Assembly (NCBI GenBank): GCA_022842465.1
Contig: JALHPN010000050.1
Location: forward strand, 1 to 45,380
DNA from: Polyangiaceae bacterium
GTDB taxonomy: Bacteria; Myxococcota_A; Polyangia; Polyangiales; Polyangiaceae
DNA length: 45,380 nucleotides
Reading direction: 5' to 3'
Shown: in pieces, positions 40,279 through 45,380 of the stretch
Position numbering within the stretch: the first letter of the stretch is position 1
Layout of the letters: each line of letters begins with the position of its first letter
The notes under the pieces: model-generated
Database searches by the model: none
Seen by the model: only the letters and a program-made list of their open reading frames with translations
What the model was told of the DNA's origin: nothing
Translations under genes and position numbers: made by a program

Positions 40279-40895
40279 CGGATCACGAGCCCGAGGGAGA
40301 GGACGCCACCCACGTCGAAATACGGTACCGCCCTGTCGTCCCGCTCCCGCACGTAGATCCCCACGAAGGGCCCGAGCTCGGCGCGAACGGCGAGGTCGTC
40401 GTCGAGCTCGTGGGAGATGCCGAAATGCCCGCTCGTCGCGACGACGATCGCGTCACGCCCGTCCGCCGCGACGTCGTAGCCGAGGTCCACGAGGGTCCAA
40501 CGCGCGTAGACGTTGGAGTAGACGCTCTCGCTCGCGAACGAACCGCCGAAGGAGAACGGCGCGAGGCGGAAGCCCATTCGTCGGTCCGTCAGGCTCGTGA
40601 GCGCGGCGATCTCCATCGCTTCGAAGACCGTGGTCGTGCGCCCGGAGAGCGACGAGGAGCGGAACGACCACGCGAGCGCAGGCCCCGTCAGGAGCCCCGA
40701 CCGCAGCCCGACGCGCGACTGCGACGACGTCGCGAGCCCCCAGTCCGAGATCGACGTCGCCTGGGGCGTCGGCGGGGGAGCCCACGGCCGCGGGGCGTAC
40801 GGCGCCGGAACCGGCGCATAGAGCTGCGCCCTCGCGTCCCACGCCCCGAGCATGAGGAGCAGAAAGGCCATTCGCGCCGCATGCCCACGTGTCAC
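40275..40895 (-). CDS. Predicted outer-membrane protein
   Basis: A 206-aa protein from GTG 40895; an in-frame ATG at 40871 (MAFLLLML) would give a shorter signal. The signal ends at ARA|QL, followed by a Pro/Ala/Tyr-rich segment (YAPVPAPYAPRPW). The remainder is beta-stranded with a terminal hydrophobic strand (GGVLSLGLVIR). The gene overlaps the downstream one by four bases, so the pair is an operon. Confidence 0.7.
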   Translation of the reverse strand: MTRGHAARMAFLLLMLGAWDARAQLYAPVPAPYAPRPWAPPPTPQATSISDWGLATSSQSRVGLRSGLLTGPALAWSFRSSSLSGRTTTVFEAMEIAALTSLTDRRMGFRLAPFSFGGSFASESVYSNVYARWTLVDLGYDVAADGRDAIVVATSGHFGISHELDDDLAVRAELGPFVGIYVRERDDRAVPYFDVGGVLSLGLVIR

Positions 40896-40960
40896 CCCCT
40901 TCTGACCCGAGGTGGGGCCCGGAGATTCAAAGCTTCGGTGGGAGGACGGCCAGAGCGCTC

Positions 40961-40966
40961 TAGACT
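40961..40966 (+). promoter_or_regulatory. TAGACT -10-like box, 9 nt before start
   Basis: TAGACT in TCTAGACTG, nine bases before ATG 40976. Identical to the string before the gene at 19725. Confidence 0.4.
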
Positions 40967-40975
40967 GGCTCGGTC

Positions 40976-41377
40976 ATGACGCCGCGCGCTGTCCTCGTTC
41001 TCGGCGTCGCCGTCCTCGGGGGGGCGTGCCGCTCGGAGACTCCGCCCGACGCCGCCGACGCCGACGTGGAGTCGCCCGCGGCGAGCGACGCCGGCGGCGC
41101 GCCCGTCCCGAGCACGCCCTGCGGCTTCGCCGGGACGGCCTGCTGCACGACGACGACGCCGTGCGATACGCGGAGTCAGTGCATCGCCGGCCGATGCGAA
41201 GCATGCGGGGACGAACGTCAGAGCTGCTGCCCGGGAGACACGTGCGCGGCGCCGCTCACGTGCGCGACGGGGACGTGCATCGCGTGCGGCCGCGCGGGTG
41301 AGGCTTGCTGCGTGGGCGCCGCGCCCTGCTTCGCCGGCCTCGTCTGCACGCCCACGGGGACCTGCGCGAACTTCTGA
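40976..41377 (+). CDS. Small Cys-rich lipoprotein
   Basis: A 133-aa protein with lipobox GGAC (Cys 18), an Asp/Ala linker, and about sixteen Cys in units such as CGFAGTACC, CIAGRCEACG, CCPGDTC and CATGTCIACG. The spacing resembles the Cys-rich domains of the lipoproteins at 6807-7625 and 7795-8517. Function unknown; it is exported, and disulfides are likely. Confidence 0.78.
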   Translation: MTPRAVLVLGVAVLGGACRSETPPDAADADVESPAASDAGGAPVPSTPCGFAGTACCTTTTPCDTRSQCIAGRCEACGDERQSCCPGDTCAAPLTCATGTCIACGRAGEACCVGAAPCFAGLVCTPTGTCANF

Positions 41378-41382
41378 GAGGC

Positions 41383-41592
41383 TTACTCCGTCCCTCGTCG
41401 CGACGTCGGCGGGGCGTCCTCGAGCGACGCGATCGCGCACGCCGTGCACCACGTCTGACTCATGTCGCGCACGCGCCAACCGCACTGGATGAGGTGCATG
41501 ATCGCGAGCTCACGGAGCTCGACGTCGAGATCGATCTCCGCGCGACAGGACTCGCACGAGGCGGAGTAGTGTTCGCCGACGCGGGCGATCAT
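41383..41592 (-). CDS. Small CxxC protein
   Basis: A 69-aa protein with CESCRAEI near residue 13 and WCTACA near residue 49, a spacing that could bind one metal ion. It lacks a signal peptide. It is convergent with the Cys-rich lipoprotein gene (five-base gap). Resembles the small zinc-ribbon protein at 19470 only in having two knuckles. Low certainty because it is short. Confidence 0.5.
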   Translation of the reverse strand: MIARVGEHYSASCESCRAEIDLDVELRELAIMHLIQCGWRVRDMSQTWCTACAIASLEDAPPTSRRGTE

Positions 41593-41693
41593 GTACCCAT
41601 CGTCGCACGTCCGTCGTCCGAAGCCGACGTGGTCGGTAGAGCGACCATGCGACCGTCGTCGCGCGCCGCAGGCTCACGTGATCGAGCGACGCA

Positions 41694-42917
41694 TCACTCC
41701 GGGCATGCCGCTTCGAGCGCCGCGCGCACGTTGGCGCGGAAGCTCTCCACGTCTTTCCCCTTCTCGTCGTCCGCGACCACGGCGTAGAAGGCCTGTCGAC
41801 CGGCCGCCCACGATGCGCCGTCGCCCCCCGCCAGGCAGCGCGCGTACGCGGTCGTCATGCGCGTCTTCGGCGTGTCGGAGAGCGCGTCCATCCGCGCCAG
41901 CGCGTCCTGCCGGGCCGCGTCGTCGTCGCCGGGGTGAGAAATGATGGTCGTGATCTCTTCGGGCAGGACGAAGAGGGGAACGTAGGCCTCTTGCTCCTCG
42001 AAGTAGTCGGGCCACTGGAGGAACAGCGCACGCTCGGGGCACACGTCCATCGCGAGGAAGCCGGGGCCCCAGCCCTTCGTCGCCGGCAGCGTCGCCGACA
42101 GCGTCGTGCTGAGGAGCGGTGAGAACGGCGATCCCTTCGTGACGTTCCACGGGGCTCCCTGAGAGTGATCGAACGCGAGCTCCTGGAAGCCGAACGCGAC
42201 CGGCGTCGTCGTCTCGCGATTGAAATCGAACCGGCTCCGCCCGTAGCCGAAGAAGTAGGCGAGCCCGAGATCCGGGAGGACGTCGTCGACGTGCTGCTCG
42301 AACGGCGGAATCGACGGATCGTCGCGTCCGATGTTCGTGACGGCGGCGACGCGCGCGCTCATGTCGGCCGCGGTCCGGGCGGAGGTCGTCACCTTCATCG
42401 GGATCTTCGTGCGCGGGTCCTGGATGCGTCGGAACGCCTCCTCGTCCGTCACGTAGCCGCCGAACGCCTTCTTCATCGCGGACATCATCGGCTTGAAGAC
42501 GTGGACGCCGCCGCTCGTGTCCTCCGCGGAGGCGCGCACGACGTTCTGACGCCCGGTCCCGCGGTAGACGCGGACACGCTCCTCGGGACTGCAGCGCGCC
42601 CCCGTCTTCAAGTACTCGACGGTGTAGCCGACGACGCGCTCCGTGATCTTGCCCTCGTCGGTCCGACGCTCCCGCGCGAACTGCGTGCGGATCATGTGTG
42701 CGACGCGCGCGCCGAGCTGCTCTCCGGCTTCGCGTCGGCTGGCAGAATCGGGCGGCGCGAGGAGGCCGCGCATGAGGGCAGCGGCGTCGAGGACGTCGAG
42801 ATCGGTCGACGTCTGCGCCGCCGCCGTGGCGTCGGCCTCCTCGACGGGCGACGTGCAGGCGGCGCCCGAGGCGGAGACGAGGAGAGCCAAGGCGGCGAGC
42901 GCGAGGCGGTGGTGCAT
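41694..42917 (-). CDS. Hypothetical lipoprotein
   Basis: A 407-aa protein from ATG 42917, with GGAGGA a few bases upstream. The lipobox is GAAC at residue 21, followed by an Ala/Asp/Thr linker. The body is helical with FARERRTDEGKITERVVGY, VYRGTG and the segment ELAFDHSQGAPW. No family recognised. The start codon is 165 bases from the GFA gene stop on the same strand; I see no ORF in that gap. Confidence 0.8.
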   Translation of the reverse strand: MHHRLALAALALLVSASGAACTSPVEEADATAAAQTSTDLDVLDAAALMRGLLAPPDSASRREAGEQLGARVAHMIRTQFARERRTDEGKITERVVGYTVEYLKTGARCSPEERVRVYRGTGRQNVVRASAEDTSGGVHVFKPMMSAMKKAFGGYVTDEEAFRRIQDPRTKIPMKVTTSARTAADMSARVAAVTNIGRDDPSIPPFEQHVDDVLPDLGLAYFFGYGRSRFDFNRETTTPVAFGFQELAFDHSQGAPWNVTKGSPFSPLLSTTLSATLPATKGWGPGFLAMDVCPERALFLQWPDYFEEQEAYVPLFVLPEEITTIISHPGDDDAARQDALARMDALSDTPKTRMTTAYARCLAGGDGASWAAGRQAFYAVVADDEKGKDVESFRANVRAALEAACPE

Positions 42918-43082
42918 CCGTCCTCCGGCTCCAAGAACGGTGCCGCGCGGGGCAACCGGGGTTTCGGGGGCCGCGGAGTCGAGAGAGCAGGGAGGGCGAT
43001 CCGTGCGCTCCGGCCGCACCTCACCACGTGCGGCCCCGAGGCGAAGAGAGCCCCGCGCGTCGGCGAGGCCTCGGCGTGCCGA

Positions 43083-43502
43083 TCATCGTCCAGTGAAGAT
43101 CGGCCAGGGCGTGGGACGCATGCCGCCCTCCCAGTTGTCGTGGCGACCGTCCCAGTAGGCGACCGCGACGTCGGCGGGGTCGACGTCGTCCAGCGTGTTC
43201 AGGTTCACCGTCGCGAACTCGCCGCCGAGCTCCGCGAGGTTGCCACGCCCGAAGAGGTGCACGCCGCAGTGGCGACAGAAGTAGCGGGTCCCGATCTTCG
43301 CGCCCCACACGTACGTCGCGAGATCCTCCTCGCCGGACACGACGCGGAGATCCGCCGGCTCGGGGCGGGCGCCGATCATCCCGAGCTTCGAACAGATGGA
43401 GCAGTTGCAGCGCGTGCCCTGCGTCGCGTCGACCGTCACCTCGATGCGGACGGCTCCGCAGTGGCAACCGCCGGTGTGCAGCTTCTTCGTCACGTGGGTC
43501 AT
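43083..43502 (-). CDS. GFA-family (CENP-V/GFA) zinc protein
   Basis: A 139-aa protein from ATG 43502; an in-frame ATG at 43538 would add 12 residues. Family zinc ligands are clear: GGCHCGAV, TRCNCSICSK and YFCRHCGVHLFGRG. The GFA fold includes glutathione-dependent formaldehyde-activating enzyme and many uncharacterised relatives, so the activity is not certain. Its start lies 160 bases from the divergent Fur-box gene. Confidence 0.9.
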   Translation of the reverse strand: MTHVTKKLHTGGCHCGAVRIEVTVDATQGTRCNCSICSKLGMIGARPEPADLRVVSGEEDLATYVWGAKIGTRYFCRHCGVHLFGRGNLAELGGEFATVNLNTLDDVDPADVAVAYWDGRHDNWEGGMRPTPWPIFTGR

Positions 43503-43617
43503 GAGGAACACGCTACCGGACAGAAATGACAGCCTCATGTCAGGTTTGTTCTGGTTCGCGCCCGAACGGTTGCGAAGTGATTTCCGAGGGTTCGATCGGC
43601 AGCCAGACGCCGTATTA

Positions 43618-43634
43618 TTGAAAATGATTTTCAA
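43618..43634. promoter_or_regulatory. Fur-box-like perfect palindrome
   Basis: TTGAAAATGATTTTCAA is a perfect 17-bp palindrome with a 7-1-7 core (TGAAAAT-G-ATTTTCA). It differs from the Fur consensus core TGATAATnATTATCA by one symmetric base change per arm. It covers the -35 of the downstream promoter, so binding would block transcription when iron is plentiful. Confidence 0.75.
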
Positions 43635-43656
43635 GTTCATGCACGCGGCGTAGTGT
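43628..43656 (+). promoter_or_regulatory. Promoter of the delta-60 repeat lipoprotein
   Basis: TTTTCA (43628-43633), a spacer of exactly 17 bases, and TAGTGT (43651-43656), which ends six bases before ATG 43663. The -35 is inside the Fur-box-like palindrome. Confidence 0.6.
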
Positions 43657-43662
43657 CCGCCC

Positions 43663-45210
43663 ATGACGAAGAGACACGAGCGTGTGGCGAGCATCCTGGT
43701 CTTCGCGTGTGCCGCGAGCTTCGCGGTCGCATGCGGGGACGACGACGTCGAGGCGACTCCGGTCGCCGATGCCGGGACGAGCGTCACGGACTCCTCGTCA
43801 CCTGCGACCCCGACGGATTCAGGCACCTCGACGCCCCCGGTCGACGCCGGGACGCCGGATGCGCCGTCCTCCGCGGCGACGCCGATCCGTCCGAACGCCA
43901 CCGTTCGCCTCCCGAACGCGATCAATCCCTACGGGCTCGTCTTCGGACAGGACGGCGCGATCTACGCGTCCGGCGCCACCGTCGAGGCCGGCGTCCGGAA
44001 GCTCGCCGTATGGCGCTTCCAGAACGGCGCGCTCGACACGGCGTTCGGCACGGGCGGCGTCGTCACCGTCGACATCCCCGGCGACGAGAGCTCCTTCGAC
44101 CTCGTCGAGGTCGCCGCGGGCAGCTTCGTCGTGCAGGCCTCGGTAGGCGGCAAGATCTTCCTCGTGAAGCTCACGAAGGACGGCGGCGGCGCGTACGCCT
44201 TCGGCACGCCGACCTTCGTCCGCTTCGGCTACGACGAGGGCGAGGGCTGGCCGGCCGGTACGCCCAACGCCCCCGCTGCAGCGCCGAGCTACGCGTCGTG
44301 GAGCATCGGGCTCGACAGGAGCACCGCGGCGAGCCCGCAGATCGTCGTGTTCGCGCACGGCGCTCCGGCGAAGGCCGCCGACCCCGCCAACCAGCGCATC
44401 GACAACGATCGGTGGATCACGCGCGTGTCCGCCGACACCCTCGCGATCGACCCGGCCTTCAACGGCGGCGTCCCGTACACCACCGACGCCGACGGGAAGA
44501 GCCTCGGTGACAACGCGCGGCGCGGCCTGGTGCTCGCCGACGGCAGCATCGTCTCGAGCGGCTACGCGAACTTCGGCCAGGGCCTCGGCAACCACGTCGT
44601 CCTCGTCCGACTGCTGAAGAACGGGACCGTCGATCCCGGCTTCGGCTTCGGGACCTCCGCGCCCGGCATCCCCGGCCAGACGAAGTTCAACCCGTACCTC
44701 GCCGTGAGCGGCTTCGCCGAAGCGTACGGCGTCGTGCGCCAGTCGAACGGCCTCCTCGTGACGACGGGCTACGGCACGAGCAACGCCACGGTGCCGAGCA
44801 AGAGCGTCGACCTCGTCGCGTTCCGCGTGAAGCCGGACGGCATCGACACGACCTATGGCACGCTCGGCGCGACGGCGTGGCAGAGCGAGACCGACAAGGG
44901 CGCGGGGCTCGGCGGTTCACCCTTCACCGATCGCGGGCGCGACATCGCCATCCTGCCCGACGACCGCACGGTGCACGTCGGCGTCTACGACGACTATGCC
45001 TCCGTTTTCGTCCTCGACCCGAGCGGGAAGCCCGACACCTCGTTCGGCACGAACGGCGTCCTCGAGTACAGCTATCCCGCTGGCCTCTTCAAGGTCGCCA
45101 CGAGCAGCGACGGGAAGCGGATCGCGGCGACGGCGCAGAGCCTGAACCAGACGACCGATCCCACGGCGCCGCTCGGCTCTCTCCTCGTCACGCTCGACGT
45201 CGGGAACTGA
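43663..45210 (+). CDS. Delta-60 repeat (beta-propeller-like) lipoprotein, likely iron-regulated
   Basis: A 515-aa protein with lipobox AVAC (Cys 24) and a Thr/Ser/Pro/Asp linker of about 50 residues. The body consists of delta-60 repeats marked by LDTAFGTGGVV, IDPAFNGG, VDPGFGFG, IDTTYGTLG and PDTSFGTNG, each followed by strands. Delta-60 repeats form propeller-like surface proteins, with unknown ligand in most cases. The Fur-box-like site overlapping the promoter suggests induction under iron limitation, which would fit a role in iron or heme capture; this is inference. The next lipoprotein begins 10 bases after the stop. Confidence 0.85.
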   Translation: MTKRHERVASILVFACAASFAVACGDDDVEATPVADAGTSVTDSSSPATPTDSGTSTPPVDAGTPDAPSSAATPIRPNATVRLPNAINPYGLVFGQDGAIYASGATVEAGVRKLAVWRFQNGALDTAFGTGGVVTVDIPGDESSFDLVEVAAGSFVVQASVGGKIFLVKLTKDGGGAYAFGTPTFVRFGYDEGEGWPAGTPNAPAAAPSYASWSIGLDRSTAASPQIVVFAHGAPAKAADPANQRIDNDRWITRVSADTLAIDPAFNGGVPYTTDADGKSLGDNARRGLVLADGSIVSSGYANFGQGLGNHVVLVRLLKNGTVDPGFGFGTSAPGIPGQTKFNPYLAVSGFAEAYGVVRQSNGLLVTTGYGTSNATVPSKSVDLVAFRVKPDGIDTTYGTLGATAWQSETDKGAGLGGSPFTDRGRDIAILPDDRTVHVGVYDDYASVFVLDPSGKPDTSFGTNGVLEYSYPAGLFKVATSSDGKRIAATAQSLNQTTDPTAPLGSLLVTLDVGN

Positions 45211-45220
45211 GACTCGCGCC

Positions 45221-45380
45221 ATGCACCTGCCGAGCGCCCGTGCAGTCTTCCTCGCCGCCTCGACGAGCGCCCTCGCGCTCGGCGGGGCCGTGCTCGCCTG
45301 TCAGTCGACCGACGAGCCCCGCGCAGGGACCCCGCGCCCGGGCGCGAGCAGCGGCCAGCCCGGGACCCCGGGCGGCACGA
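45221..45380 (+). CDS. Lipoprotein, 3' partial
   Basis: The frame from ATG 45221 runs to the window edge (53 codons). It starts MHLPSARAVFLAAS and has lipobox VLAC, followed by a Thr/Pro/Gly/Ser-rich linker. It follows the Fur-linked gene by 10 bases and is probably in the same operon. The body lies outside the window. Confidence 0.65.
   Translation, partial: MHLPSARAVFLAASTSALALGGAVLACQSTDEPRAGTPRPGASSGQPGTPGGT

Noticed and set aside
43527..43542. TGACA...TGTCA inverted repeat near the GFA gene
   Set aside because: Five-base arms with a six-base spacer are expected by chance, and it overlaps a possible alternative start.
1..45380. tRNA, rRNA, CRISPR, insertion sequence or prophage
   Set aside because: Searched by eye for cloverleaf ends, repeat-spacer patterns, transposase motifs and terminal repeats; none found. 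Small RNAs without strong sequence marks could be missed.

Overview
The window looks like chromosomal DNA of a very GC-rich, predatory-type deltaproteobacterium, most likely a myxobacterium (phylum Myxococcota, perhaps order Polyangiales). Nothing here names the species. The signs are strong GC bias at third codon positions, about sixteen predicted lipoproteins whose N-termini carry S/G/D/A/P-rich linkers, two Ser/Thr-kinase-like proteins, several stand-alone receiver domains with a diguanylate cyclase, and many short two-gene units on both strands. I see no rRNA, tRNA, CRISPR array, insertion sequence, integrase or phage gene, and no gene-free gap over 300 bases.

Layout. 1-4466: a large coiled-coil repeat protein (cut by the left edge), followed closely by a CoA-transferase-family protein with a signal peptide. 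4507-6019: outer-membrane protein and redoxin lipoprotein. 6144-8517: three lipoproteins on the minus strand. 8584-9762: adenosine deaminase. 9966-14519: beta-propeller lipoprotein, Ig-like lipoprotein and a degenerate kinase, same strand. 14529-15956: lipoprotein. 16043-19296 (minus): ornithine cyclodeaminase-like enzyme, six-helix membrane protein, and membrane-anchored spermidine-synthase-like protein, tightly packed. 19470-22456: small zinc-ribbon protein, M20 peptidase lipoprotein and BamA/TamA-like barrel. 22574-24467: secreted protein and trypsin-like lipoprotein, convergent. 24574-27241: cysK, cysE and a methyltransferase. 27238-31478: lipoprotein, beta-barrel and large U32-family protein. 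31489-39327: signalling region (receiver, diguanylate cyclase, receiver, PEBP-like lipoprotein, SDR, receiver, giant helical-repeat kinase). 39439-42917: envelope proteins and small Cys-rich proteins. 43083-45380: GFA-family protein, then a likely Fur-controlled unit of a delta-60 repeat lipoprotein and a lipoprotein cut by the right edge.

How genes may work together. cysE and cysK make cysteine from serine, and the CysE C-terminal isoleucine suggests they form the classical complex. The ornithine cyclodeaminase-like gene and the split spermidine-synthase-like pair form one apparent operon that may act on ornithine/polyamine-type metabolites. The kinase, cyclase and receiver genes form a local signalling cluster without an obvious histidine kinase.

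The best candidates for something undescribed are the exported CoA-transferase with its hairpin-repeat partner, the cyclodeaminase/split synthase operon, a pseudokinase linked to two surface lipoproteins, an 11-bp tandem operator-like motif found at two loci, and a recurring TAG-type box placed 6-9 nt before start codons, which suggests leaderless transcripts.
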